Notes under the pieces: generated by a model
Told to the model about the DNA's origin: nothing
Database searches by the model: none
What the model saw: the letters and a program-made list of their open reading frames with translations, nothing else
Program-made: the position numbers and the translations under genes
Shown here: in pieces, positions 44,885 to 55,418 of the stretch
Position numbering within the stretch: position 1 is the stretch's first letter
Layout: each line of letters begins with the position of its first letter
Assembly (NCBI GenBank): GCA_963854835.1
Contig: OY978530.1
Location: forward strand, 34,789,639 to 34,853,638
DNA from: Megamerina dolium
Lineage: Eukaryota; Arthropoda; Insecta; Diptera; Megamerinidae
Length of the DNA: 64,000 nt
Direction: 5' to 3'

Positions 44885-46040
44885 CTAATGGGCAATGGTG
44901 CAGGTCAGTAAGATTAAGTATTAACGCTACTACGATAACAATTGTTCCATTCAGACTCATGTCGATTCTCTCGAAATCTGGCTAGCAAAATGGCGTATAA
45001 AAGTCAATGAATCAAAGAGCGTACATGTAACCTTCACGCTAAGGCTAGATACATGTCCCCCACTTAAAATTAATGGCCAATCAGTTCCACAATGTTCCTC
45101 AACAAAGTATTTGGGTATTCACCTCGACAGAAGGCTGACATGGAAAAATCACATAGAGGCAAAGAAAACTCAGATCAAGCTTAAAATGAATCAGTTATGG
45201 TGGCTGTTACACAAAAGATCAAAGTTGAATCTTGAATACAAAGTGCTATTATATAAAGCAATCCTGAAACCAATCTGGACTTATGGTATTCAGTTTTGGG
45301 GCACCGCATCTCCCTCTAATATCGAAAAATTGCAGCGAATACAATCCAAGTGTCTGCGAATTATTGTAAACGCGCCTTGGTATATGAGGAACGTTAACAT
45401 CCATCGAGATTTAAATGTATCCACAATTTCTGAGGAAGTTGCAATGTCCTGCAGAAGCTACATTCAAAAATTACACAATCATCCGAATCCCCTTGCTAGA
45501 CAATTGTTGCTGAGCAAGGGGCATCGTCGATTAAAAAGAAAAGACACACTGAATATGCTGTAAAATTGCTACATCTCGCGACTCACCAAATTGTGATGGA
45601 ACGTAGGGGATATCACATAGTTTTATTTAGTTTGTAAGATTTGAATACATATTGTTAGTTTCTTGTATTTAAGAAAGATTCAATAAAAAAAAAAAATAAG
45701 CTAACAAAAAAAAAAAAAAAAAATTGTTCCATTCACAAGGAAAAGGACTCTTCCAAGATGAAAGACATACAACTGTTAGCGGAGACCATAACATCCAGAA
45801 CAGAGGTAAAATATCTAGGGCTAATTCTAGGAAATAAAATGGCATGGAAATCCCTTGTAATATTAATTGCAGAAAAAACTAAGCGTGCTCTAATGATATG
45901 CAAAATATTGGCAAGAAAGTCTTTTGATTGTAGGCCCAACATCTCACATTGGATGATGGTTCGCACAATCGCGACTTATGGAGCTATAGCTTGGCATAGC
46001 AGAATAGAGCTTAACTGGGGGGCATAACTGGGGCAATTAG
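44885..46040 (+). pseudogene. LOA-like LINE RT thumb fragment, split by a Jockey insertion
   Basis: The left part (44885-44953) encodes SINATTITIVPF. The right part (45736-46040) continues with TRKRTLP, then MKDIQLLAETITSRTEVKYL, GLILGNKMAWKSL and IATYGAIAW, and ends in GITGAIRTC. Together this is the RT thumb of a LOA-type LINE, comparable to 5000-5330. The gap is exactly the inserted Jockey plus one target duplication. Confidence 0.75.
44954..45722 (+). mobile_element. 5'-truncated Jockey LINE with 13-bp TSD
   Basis: The insertion is flanked by exact copies of attgttccattca (44941-44953 and 45723-45735) and ends in A-runs (45686-45722) after an AATAAA. The coding part keeps a C-terminal RT fragment in several frames: WLAKWRIKVNESKSVHVTFT-like sequence at about 44980, then the frame at 45111-45563 with HLDRRLTWKNHIEAKKTQIK, LKPIWTYGIQFWGTA and QSKCLRIIVNAPW. 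The 5' truncation, poly(A) and TSD are a textbook LINE insertion. Confidence 0.92.
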
Positions 46041-46137
46041 AACCTGTACAATAGAAGCTTCTTCTTCTTCTTCTTTGTCCTAGCCTTTTCCTATTTGGGG
46101 TCGGCTCTCCTTGTACTATATCTCCATGTCGTTCGAT
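46041..46137. other. Unassigned repeat-like piece joined to BEL integrase
   Basis: A (CTT)n stretch followed by tgtcctagccttttcctatt and tggggtcggctctcct breaks the BEL integrase after ATKAVH. It looks like an inserted or junction sequence. I cannot name it. Confidence 0.4.
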
Positions 46138-48590
46138 CCTGTGTCGTCCATGCACTGCCTTCGTTGCAAAACATATAAAGATGGCGATATAGCTCTTGTA
46201 TGGCACCTTGCCACGGATACGTAGGTACGTGTTAACTGAACCACAAAAGTCCACACCGCATCTTGAGAATGGTCTCGATGGCGTTAGTCGCTCGACAGGT
46301 AGGAGGCCTATTATTTATCTTTCCAGTTTGGGTCGATAACAGACACAGTGTACACACGAACGAAGGACGCGGCGTGTTAATACTCGTGCATTGACAATCC
46401 GGAATCGTAGACGGATTAGACCAAATTGTGGCTTTGGGCCCGCCTGGTAGATCTGACGGTGAAGAAACTGTATATACTGCCAAACAAAAGTATCTTTGGC
46501 TGGGAGTAAAATCAAATGTTTCTGGGTGTATTGAACGTTTGACAACTCCAGGCGACTTCCAACCTTGAGTAGCGTTTAACCATCAGTCACCTGCAAGAAA
46601 GCGTTTAAAAATTTTAAATGGCTGCTGACCTCTCTTCCCTTCCTAAGTGCTTGGATGTCATCGGAGAAATGTTTGGTCTGCAAGTTCCAAATGATACAAT
46701 GCATAGCACGTAATAATTCTTGTATCGATGGAGAATATGTGTCGAAAGAACACAATTTTCTGCTTATGCTGGTAAAGCGAAGCATCCAGGCTACGATTAG
46801 CAAACAACGGCTGTGCGAACAGTGGACAGAACAGTGTGGCAGAATGATGCTGAATCCAGTATAACACGATTTGTGAGTCGCTCCGCAAAAACGTGGAATA
46901 CTTGCTGTTAGTAAAGTTCACCTTAATTTTGTCAAAAAGCTGTGCTAGCAAATGGGCACCACACAATTCTGACTTTGGAAGCGAAAGTTTTCAAGTTGGT
47001 GCAACCCTTGATTTCGATTTAATTAGGTTCACCTTGATCTGGCCATCAGCACTAACCGTACATGCGTAAATGCAACACCAATAGGCTCTGATGGATGCAT
47101 CGCAGAAACCGTGCAACTGAAAGCTTCCAGCATTTGGTTGTAGGCACAAACGAGGTATCTTGAGCAACCCCAACGACGAAAGCGATGACAGAAATAAAGT
47201 CCATGCAGTGTGGATATTATTCGGAACTGACTCATCCCACTGTAATCTTAGTAGCCACAGTTCTTGCAGAATAATTTTTGCTACTATGATGATAGGTGAC
47301 ACCAACCCCAATGGATCGAACAGCGAAGAAGCTACTGACAGTATAGAACGTTTAAAGACAACGTTAGATGTCTGCTTCGGCACAAGTGAAAACATAAAAT
47401 CGTCTTCTTTTGATCCCATCTCAAGCCCAGAGTGCTGGTTATAGTGTTGTCGTCCAGATTTAGCTCTTTGATGGTGCAATCATCGACAAACTCGCTGTGG
47501 TTTGAATGCCATTTCGCAAGTTCAAATCTGCAACGAAGTTCTTCGGTAACTTCTGCTTTGATTTGACGAAGACTATCAATATTATTTGCTCCACAGATGA
47601 AGTCATCTACATAGAAAAACGATTTTATAACCTCGGCACCGATTTTAAACTTGTCCAAGTATTGATCATCAAATGTCATTCATCAAATTTGTACAGGCAC
47701 ATTTGAACCAAGTTTTACTTGCCCAACGGATAATATCTCGAAGAATGCTTCAGTGCCAAGTAGTAAATCAATGCGGCGCGACTTATTGAATGGTGTATTC
47801 CTGGATAGCTGCCTGTTGCATCCTTAACCTGTACTAACGCCGTAGCTAGTATAATTCGGTTCAAACAAATGTCCGTGTGTGTGTGGACAACTGCATTTGA
47901 ACTTTACTGTACCATAGCTATAGGGAGCTGTAGCGGTTCCGTAAGTGACCGTATTGAATTCAAATGTGCAGAGTGGGTCATTGGGTGTATTTCTCCAGAG
48001 TATATACTGAAACTTACGATCTTGGTGATCAACAAGAACCTGCCTGAACATTTTAACAATGTCGGCAGTTATTGAGTTGCGATATAACCGGTTGTATGGT
48101 TGGCCCAACCATCAACAAGTCGTTTAGTGACTTCTGTGACGTAGTCTGGCAGGAGGCATCGAAGACAACTCGTAACTTCGTTGACGTACTGTTCGGTTTA
48201 AATACACAGTGGTGGGGTATATAAAAGTGTGGTAGATTCAATTTCGGCGTACTCACCAAGCTCATATGGCCCAAACGTTCGAACTCTAACATGAATTCTG
48301 TGTATTGTTGCTTAACATCTGGTGTGCAGCTCAAACGACCTTCAAGAGCTTCAAAACGTCTGCGGGCGGTTTCATATGAGCAAACTAGGATTATCTTTGA
48401 ATGGAAGACGAAATACGATTCCACCATCAATTTCTCGGCGAACAGTCTTGTCGAACATGTCCTCACATTTGCGCTGCTTTGGAGTGAAGGTATCAGTTGG
48501 TTTGCTAACATCTTCAATACGCTACAGGCGTACGATGTTCTGGTTTATGGAATCGTCCAGGGATAACGCATAGCTGTGCGGTGTTGTAGA
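46138..48590 (-). pseudogene. BEL/Pao Pol, copy 1 (RT, RNase H, integrase start)
   Basis: Right to left: HCVFKPNSTSTKLRVVFDAS and SLNDLLMVGPTIQP (RT, about 48100-48240); EFNTVTYGTATAPY (47900-47960); YVDDFICGANNIDSLRQIKA with the catalytic YVDD (about 47560-47615); FDPLGLVSPIIIVAKIILQ; LHGFCDASIRAYWCCIYA (RNase H, about 47055-47115); TSNVQYTQKHLILLPAKD; then SCVHCVCYRPKLER and VDFCGSVNTYL, the zinc-binding region and integrase start near 46250. Stops and frameshifts are frequent. A 231-bp protease segment sits inside the RT (47691-47921). Confidence 0.82.
47691..47921 (-). repeat. Duplicated BEL protease segment inside the RT
   Basis: It is nearly identical to 48646-48875, including the same internal deletion relative to the second BEL copy at 52920-53350. 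The second copy has no such insert at the matching RT position (about 51905-51930). Confidence 0.85.
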
Positions 48591-49112
48591 ACTAGTAGAA
48601 CGCAACGAACGGAAACCACTCAACCTGGGAGGAGGGTCTTCTGCAGTACAGGCAAATTTGAACCAAGTTTTACTTGCCCACGGATAATATCTCGAAGAAT
48701 GCTTCAGTGTCAAGTAGTAAATCATTACGGCGCTACTTATTGAATGGTGTATTCCTGGATAGCTGCCTGTTGCATCCTTAACCTGTACTAACGCCGTAGC
48801 TAGTATAATTCGGTTCAAACAAGTGTCCGTGTGTGTGTGGACAGCTGCATTTGAACTTTGCTGTACCATAGCTATTGGTTGTGATACCACCTGTGGTATG
48901 GATGAAACTGATGAATCGCGATGTAACAGCGTGTGATGTGGACGAGATCACGTTCGACATCTGTGCGTTGATGGACACTTCGCAGCCTGATGACCTTTGC
49001 AGAGACAGTTAATACAAAGGCCCAACCGTTTTACAGCATCGTAACGTTGATTAAGCGTATTTCCGATAAGTTGAGGGCACCTAAATGTTCTGTGATGCTT
49101 GTTTATCAAGAT
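48591..49112 (-). pseudogene. BEL/Pao Gag C-terminus and protease, copy 1
   Basis: Right to left: KHHRTFRCPQLIGNTLNQRY, then LGLCINCLCKGHQAAKCPST, a CCHC zinc knuckle (about 48970-49020), then NAAVHTHTDTCLNRIILATA and LVQVKDATGSY (protease start). Most of the protease is deleted and the sequence passes directly to its final segment and the RT. The right end, near 49112, is cut by the mariner fragment. Confidence 0.75.
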
Positions 49113-49115
49113 CAA

Positions 49116-49960
49116 ATGTTTTTATATGGTATAAACGGATGGAAAAGAGTCGCTGGAAGATGAAATAAAAGAAGGAAGGAAAATTTCAGTGCGGACGCCG
49201 GAAACGATCCAGAAAGTTCGTAATTTTATTACAGAAGACCGCAATGCTTCAGTGAAAATGATGGAAGAGGCCTTAAACATCAACAGAGAAACTATCGGGC
49301 TCATTCTTCACGAGAATTTGGGCAAAACAAAGGTCTGCGAGAGATTTGTTCCACACACATTAATTGAGGACCAAAAATTAATGAGAGTCAGTCATTCCAG
49401 AGACATGGTTACAGCTGCAGAAAATGATCTTCCTTCCTGAAACTTACTGAAAACAATTGTTACGGGTGATGAAACATGGTGTTTTCAATACGATCCAGAA
49501 ACCAAGCGTCATAGTGCGGAATGGAAATCAAAAAACTCACCACAAGCCAAAAAAACACGAAAAGTTCCATCAAAAATCAAAACAATGCTCATTACATTCT
49601 TCGATAGCAAAGGAATTATCCACAAAGAATTTGTTCCAACTGGTCAAACAGATACTTCCGCATGTTACCTCGAAGTTTTGAAGCGTTTGATGTCCAGAAT
49701 CCGTCGTGTTCGACCAGAATACCGCGATCCAAAAATTTGGTCTCTGTTGCACGATGATGCATCGAGTCACACAGCACTCACTGTTCGTTAATTTTTGGGT
49801 CGGAATCAGGTCTGTGTGTTGAATCAACCGCCGTATTCACCTGATTTGGCTCCCTGCGACTTCTTTTTGTTCCCAAAACTGAAATTGAAGTTGAAAGGAT
49901 GTTTTTTTGATGACATTCAGACAACGGACTTGCAAATAACACTGAAATTTGACCAATTAC
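49116..49960 (+). pseudogene. mariner transposase fragment (D,D34D)
   Basis: Starting at a truncated FIWYKR and DGKESLEDEIKEGRK block, the frame continues TPETIQKVRNFITEDRNASV. Catalytic motifs are VTGDETWCFQYD (about 49465), LLHDDASSHTA (about 49748) and PPYSPDLAPCDFFLFPKL (about 49830-49880). 34 residues separate the last two acids, counting one stop codon. Stops fall at 49438 and 49790. The N-terminal ~70 residues and the C-terminus are missing, as are both terminal repeats. It is a different lineage from the mariners at 37625 and 55419. Confidence 0.85.
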
Positions 49961-50414
49961 GTTACTGTAAAATGTCAATAGAAAGGGTTGTCAAATGGCT
50001 TGGAGTTTTACTCTCATTTGACCAGACATCTTCTCGAAAAATGACCACCAACACACCAGTAAATCCCTTAAAAACTTCTCGTCAATTGACTAGTAAAATA
50101 CCGAGTATTTATGAAATGAATGAGCAGTGTTACTATATACATTTTGTTATGCCCATAAGCCATGAGTAAGAGCGGTATGTGTACCGTCACACAAATAGGT
50201 ACGAAATGAAATAAAATGATTAAAAAAGTTCCCAACGCTCTTTAGGATTTTACTGAAAGAGTTACGAAACGTCTCCGTCATAGCTCCAAGTAAATTTACT
50301 AGTCATTTGATCAGTATATTTCTTGGAAGGCATACATATATGTATGTATGTGTACGTGTTTATATGAGTTCGTGAAGAATAAATCTGCATGGATAAGTGT
50401 ATAACATTATCGAA
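49961..50414. other. Unassigned spacer between mariner fragment and BEL copy 2
   Basis: No recognised coding sequence is present; 50330-50352 is a short TATG-type repeat. Confidence 0.45.
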
Positions 50415-52945
50415 TCATAAATCGTAGACGGATTAGACCAACTAGTGCCTTTGGGCACGCGTGGTAGTTCTGACGGTGACGAAACTGTATATACAAAAGT
50501 ATCTTTGGCTGGGAGTAAAATCAGATGTTTCTGGGTGTATTGAAGGTTTGACAACTCCAAGCGACCTCCAACCTTGAGTAGCGTTTAACCATCAGTCACC
50601 TGCAAGAAAGCATTTAAAAATTTTAAATGGCTGCTGACCTCTCTTCCCTTCCTAAGTGCTTGGATATCATCGGAGAAATGTTTGGTCTGCAAGTTCCAAA
50701 TGATACAATGCATAGCACGTAGTAATTCTTGTGGCGATGGAGAAGATGTGTCGAAAGAACACAATTTTCTGCTTATGCTGGTAAAGCGAAGCATCTAGGC
50801 TACGATTAGCAAACAACGGCTGTGCGAACTGATATTGTAGATAGCTTCGAGTAGATGGTTGGTAACATTAGTAACAGCAAAGGCCGATTTGCGTTTTTCC
50901 GAATCCACAATATTCTGATTGATATCACCTCGCTTGTGGGTTGGCCACTCGTTTTGTTGTTGTAGCAAATATGCAGGACCGTCGAGCCATGTGGAGCGCT
51001 TCAACTCACCTACCGAACATCGGCGAACATAGATCGGCGGGGTTACAGCACGTTGAAACATATTTCCAATGACAATTGGAAGTTACCGTCGAATGTGGAC
51101 AGTGTGGCAGAATGTTGCTGAATCCAGTATATCACGATTTGTGAGTCGCTTCACAAAAACGTGGAATACTTGCTGTCAGTAAAGTTCACCTTAATTTTGT
51201 TAAAAATCTGTGCTAGCAAATGGGCACCACAATGGGCGAAAGTTTTCAAGTTGGTGCAACCCTGGCCATCAGCACTAACCGTACATGCGTAAATGCAACA
51301 CCAATAGGCTCTGATGGATGCATCGCAGAAACCGTGCAACTGAAAGCTTCCAGCATTTGGTTGTAGGCACAAACGAGGTATCTTTAGCAACTCCAACGAC
51401 GAAAGCGATGACAGAAATAAAGTCCATGCAGTGTGGATATTATGCGGAACTGACTCATCCCACTGTAATCTTAGTAGCCACAGTTCTTGCAGAATAATTT
51501 TTGCTACTATAATGATAGGTGACACCAACTCCAATGGATCGAACAGCGAAGAAGCTGCTGACAGTATAGAACGTTTAGAGACAACGTTAGATGTCTGCTT
51601 CGGCACAAGTGAAAACATAAAATCGTCTTCTTGTTGATCCCATCTCAAGCCCAGAGTGCTGGTTATAGTGTTGTCGTCCAGATTGAGCTCTTTGATGGTG
51701 CAATCATCGACAAACTCGCTGTAGTTTGAATGCCAATTCGCAAGTTCAAAACTGCCACAACGAAGTTCTTCGGTATCTTCTGCTTTGATTTGACGAAGAC
51801 TATCAATATTATTTGCTCCACAGATGAAGTCATCTACATAGAAAGACGATTTTATGGCCTCGGCACCGATTTTAAACTTGTCCAAGTATTGAGCAGACAA
51901 ATATGTCATACTACGTATGGCAAGATATGGAGCTGTAGCGGTTCCGTAAGTGACCGTATTGAGTTCAAATGTGCAGAGTGGATCATTGGAGGTATTTCTC
52001 CATAATGTATACTGAAACTTACGATCCTGGTGATCAACAAAAACCTACCTGAACATTTTAACAACAAAAAAAAAAATAAATATGTGGCACTTAAAGCCCC
52101 AAAGGGCTCATTGGCCGAGCTTCTCTCCCATTACTGTTGTGCGTCTTAAATTTTGGGCAGTATTAGAATGGACCTACTTATTTTAGCCGGTTCCGAACGG
52201 CAGAACACTTGTGACATCACTTTTTCTGAGCTTTGTCACAGAGTTCTTTTTTAGAAGCTTTTTCATGGCAAGTTGTTACTGTCGGAAGAATTGCCAATTG
52301 CTTGCCGACAAGTGGGTACCGTTCGAAAGAAAAATCTTTTCGATATTAAATTTGTTATGCATCAGCCGGGTATTGAACCACGACCTACAGATCAGAAGGC
52401 GAACACACTAACCACTGAGCTACGGCACCCACATTTTAACAATGTCGGCAGTAATTGAGTAGCGATATAACCGGTTGTATGGTTGGCCAACCATCAACAA
52501 GTCGTTTAGTGACTTCTATGACGAAGTCTGGCAGGAGGCATCGAAGACAACTCGTAACTTCGTTGACGTACTGTTCGGTTTAAATACACAGTGGTGGGGT
52601 ATATAAAAGTGTGGTAGATTCAATTTCGGCGTAATCGCCAAGTTCATATGGCCCAAACGTTCGAACACTAACATGAATTCTGTGTATTGTTGCTTGTCAT
52701 CTGGTGTGCGGCTCAAACGACGTTCAAGAGCTTCAAAACGTCTGCGGGCGGTTTCATATGAGCAAACTAGGATTATCTTTGAATGGAAGACGAACTACGA
52801 TTCGACCATCAATTTCTCGGCGAACAGTCTTGTCGAACATTTCCTCACATTTGTGTTGCTCTGGAGTGTAGGTATCAGCTGGTTTGCTAACATCTTGAAT
52901 ACGCCACAGGCGTTCGATGTTCTAAGAATACTTCAGTGCCAAGTG
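50415..52945 (-). pseudogene. BEL/Pao Pol, copy 2, interrupted by a SINE
   Basis: The same domains as copy 1 appear: RT (HCVFKPNSTSTKLRVVFDAS near 52545-52605), catalytic YVDDFICGANNIDSLRQIKA (about 51785-51845), DPLELVSPIIIVAKIILQ, and RNase H block LHGFCDASIRAYWCCIYA (about 51290-51345). An extra segment at 50830-51095 (LKRSTWLDGPAYLLQQQNEW) is absent from copy 1. The integrase is lost at the left end. A SINE at 52065-52430 splits the RT. One 252-codon frame (51151-51909) remains open. Confidence 0.82.
52053..52442 (-). repeat. Complete SINE with 12-bp TSD in BEL copy 2
   Basis: The element (52065-52430) has a poly(A)-type tail at its left end and the tRNA-like head (B box near 52370, A box near 52420) at its right end. 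Exact 12-bp duplications acattttaacaa flank it at 52053-52064 and 52431-52442. BEL copy 1 keeps the unoccupied site with a single acattttaacaa at 48048-48059. Confidence 0.95.
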
Positions 52946-54347
52946 ATAAATCAATGCGGCGCAACTTATTGAATTTTTCATCAGCTAATGGTGTATTCCT
53001 GAGTAGATTCCATGATGTGATATCGATTTCTGATTCAGGATGATAGGCAATGTGCGATGTGACACAGAAATCGAGTGACAATTCCAATTCCGCAAAACGT
53101 GATTTGATTGTGGTAGACGTAACTTGAGTTTGCGACCCTTCAATGCTGCGAATTTCCAAGTTGCTTTTTCTATGGTGCAAGCGAAGCGTTTGTGCGAACT
53201 CATCAAATACAAAATTTATCTGTGAGCAGGAGTCTAGTAAAGCGCGGCCAATTCTGTAACTGCCTGTTGCATCTTTAACCAGTACTAACGCCGTAGCTAG
53301 TATAATTCGGTTCAAACAAGTGTCCGTGTGTGTGTGGGCAGCTGCATCTGAACTTTGTGTTCTGTGTCCAGTATTTGAGCAAACGTGACATGCTTGCGGT
53401 GAACAGTTAAAGGTCAACCCTTGTCGTTGTGGTTTTTGGTTGCGTGGTTTATTCATCGGTTGTTGACTTGCATTAGTATCCATACCGGAACTACTAACAG
53501 ATTCCAAGTATTGGCAACGTCGTTCGACAACGCCAATGCAAGATGTCCATGTCGGAAGATCTCTAAAGTCTAAAAACTCATTCCATTTTTTCTTAGTGTC
53601 CTGATCGACGTTGCTCATTACGATCGAGATGAGCATGGCCTGAGCGATTTGTGACTCAGAACCCAGTGACAACAACGAGTTGTAAAAGGCTGATGCATTG
53701 TCAATGAGACTGCGCAGATGTTGCGCATTCGATTTGGAAACATTCGGCATATTAAAAAGCGAGTTTATGTTGTCCAAAAATACGAGCGTAGGGTTGCCAT
53801 AGCGAGCGTTAAGACGTTCGAGCGACTTTGGATAATTTTCAGAAGAGAGTTGAAATGCCTTAACTGTTTCTAAGGCCGCACCCTTGAAACAATTAATCAA
53901 TTGGTTGAACTTCTCAACATACGACAAGTTAGGTTGATTGTCAATAACTTGCCTAAATGATATTATGAAGTTTTTGTACTTGCCATCAAATGTTGGAAGT
54001 GACAGTCGTGGTAGCTTAATAGATGTTGAATGAGAAGCGTAAAGCGAGGCATCGGCCATGGTTGAATTCTGGGCGTCATCACCCAATTTTTCCTTAATGC
54101 AAACTTTGATAGAGACGTATGCATCTTCGATTACGCCTCTGGTGTCCCTCTGCGCTTCATCTGGATCCACCTCCTCAATTTCGGTCTGCACTTTCATTAC
54201 TTGCTTAAAGTAGGCCTCTAGAATAGCCAGACGACAACTTAATTCACCTGACGAGATATCAACCTTTCCACCAACTTTACTACGAATGCGGGTTATGTTC
54301 CGACGGATATTAGTACGTTGCTGCTTAAGAGTATCTAAGTCGGCCAT
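52887..54347 (-). CDS. BEL/Pao Gag-protease, copy 2
   Basis: A 486-codon frame starting MADLDTLKQQRTNIRRNITR. The conserved BEL Gag region includes LPRLSLPTFDGKYKNFIISF, LINCFKGAALETVKAF and LNARYGNPTLVFLDNI (residues ~115-205; DUF1759-type). A single half knuckle CHVCSNTGH remains near residue 323; comparison with copy 1 shows the zinc-knuckle segment was deleted in frame. Protease follows with RALLDSCSQINFVFDEFAQT (the D-S-G position reads D-S-C, about residue 366). The frame ends shortly after IDLSLGTEVFLEH where it jumps into RT sequence by another deletion. Gag packages the RNA; this copy probably cannot process itself. Confidence 0.9.
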   Translation of the reverse strand: MADLDTLKQQRTNIRRNITRIRSKVGGKVDISSGELSCRLAILEAYFKQVMKVQTEIEEVDPDEAQRDTRGVIEDAYVSIKVCIKEKLGDDAQNSTMADASLYASHSTSIKLPRLSLPTFDGKYKNFIISFRQVIDNQPNLSYVEKFNQLINCFKGAALETVKAFQLSSENYPKSLERLNARYGNPTLVFLDNINSLFNMPNVSKSNAQHLRSLIDNASAFYNSLLSLGSESQIAQAMLISIVMSNVDQDTKKKWNEFLDFRDLPTWTSCIGVVERRCQYLESVSSSGMDTNASQQPMNKPRNQKPQRQGLTFNCSPQACHVCSNTGHRTQSSDAAAHTHTDTCLNRIILATALVLVKDATGSYRIGRALLDSCSQINFVFDEFAQTLRLHHRKSNLEIRSIEGSQTQVTSTTIKSRFAELELSLDFCVTSHIAYHPESEIDITSWNLLRNTPLADEKFNKLRRIDLSLGTEVFLEHRTPVAYSRC

Positions 54348-55141
54348 TGTTGTTAATGAAAAATTAATTCTCGCCTTATGTTATCAAATACGTTCAAATA
54401 AAAGGTTCAAATAATAAGTCGAGTGTATTACTTCTTTTATAGAAGTATGAACTGTATGAACACCCTTAATGTATGTATTATATTATATTGTGCCTTTGTA
54501 CAAAGAAGTAATGCAATGATAAGCGATGACCAAATTAAAAGAAAAGAGACAAATGATGCGGCGATGACAGCGTCGACAGAGTCAGCAGCGACGGCAACGT
54601 CAGCTAAGCCAGCAGACACGGCAGCGTCAGTACAGTCAGCAGCAACGTCCGCAGATATAGCCGCAACGGCAACGTCGGTAGAGGCAGCAGCGTACGTAAG
54701 AACACCAAAAACGAATACTTATCAAAATTGTGATGCTAATGTTCCTTTAACAACAACGCTCCTATAGCATAGTGAGTTTCAACAACAACAACGCTCTTCT
54801 AGCAAAGATTGACAAACGGTAGAGAATAGCGGTACTAGCAGTGTATGTACATATACAAACGAATTTGACGTACTACGTTATATGTATATGTACACGTTTC
54901 TACTTGAGCGATGAACGGTCGCCAAGTGTTTTAATATACAAACACTTGTTTCAAAATGCCGAGCTACAATTTTGTAAATGTAGCTGACGATGTATGGAGA
55001 CAAAGAACTGGCCTCCGTATTCAACGTTAATTTTAATTAGTTTGATTAATTAAATTAAATTGCTTCTCGAATACAATTTCCAAAGAAGCGCGAAATTTAC
55101 GATATTTTTATATTATCACTGCCCCACGTTGGGCGCCAAAA
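54348..55141 (-). other. BEL leader with primer binding site
   Basis: Between Gag and the LTR lies a ~790-bp leader. Adjacent to the LTR, 55121-55138 on the element strand reads TGGCGCCCAACGTGGGGC, a tRNA primer site of common retroelement type. A short GC-rich, Ala-coding block at 54560-54700 is described separately. Confidence 0.75.
54423..54767 (+). CDS. Antisense hypothetical ORF, Ala/Thr/Ser-rich
   Basis: A 114-codon frame antisense to the BEL leader. It begins with a hydrophobic segment (MNTLNVCIILYCAFVQRSNA from the third Met) that looks like a signal peptide, then KRKETNDAAMTASTESAATA and further imperfect A-T-S repeats. I recognise no family. It may be chance from a GCA/ACG-rich repeat. 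Confidence 0.25.
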   Translation: MYYFFYRSMNCMNTLNVCIILYCAFVQRSNAMISDDQIKRKETNDAAMTASTESAATATSAKPADTAASVQSAATSADIAATATSVEAAAYVRTPKTNTYQNCDANVPLTTTLL

Positions 55142-55418
55142 TGTTTGATCAAGAGCGTTTTCTTGAAGTTAATATGATATAAGTTAACGTAAGAAAAGTT
55201 TATCAAATAAACATAGAACTGCTGACTCCAAGTCTCATCAATTTCCTCCCTAAAAGTGCATAATCGGCACGAGTATTGAACGGAAATTTGGTAATTCGAT
55301 CCACGCCAGCCAACGTGACTCGCAGCAACGGCACAGGTAGCTTAAGAATATTATAATTATTATTAGTTTAGTTGTAAAACTCGGATTATGTGAATAAGTT
55401 CATACGGATTGATAAAGT
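55142..55418 (-). repeat. BEL/Pao 5' LTR remnant
   Basis: The LTR ends in CA on the element strand just outside the primer site (tg at 55142 on plus). An AATAAA-like taaataaac is present on the plus strand only. The outer end is lost at the mariner boundary at about 55419, and the matching 3' LTR is not in the window. Confidence 0.6.

Noticed and set aside
46041..46137. A functional part of the BEL integrase
   Set aside because: Integrase similarity ends at ATKAVH; the following frame is Arg-rich translation of an unrelated (CTT)n-containing piece.
49795..50169. A complete mariner C-terminus
   Set aside because: Similarity stops after the third catalytic acid and its following Lys/Leu-rich block near 49950; the remainder does not match mariner ends.
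52887..54347. A host gene encoding a 486-residue protein
   Set aside because: The protein is BEL/Pao Gag plus protease, lies next to a primer binding site, and continues into BEL RT sequence.
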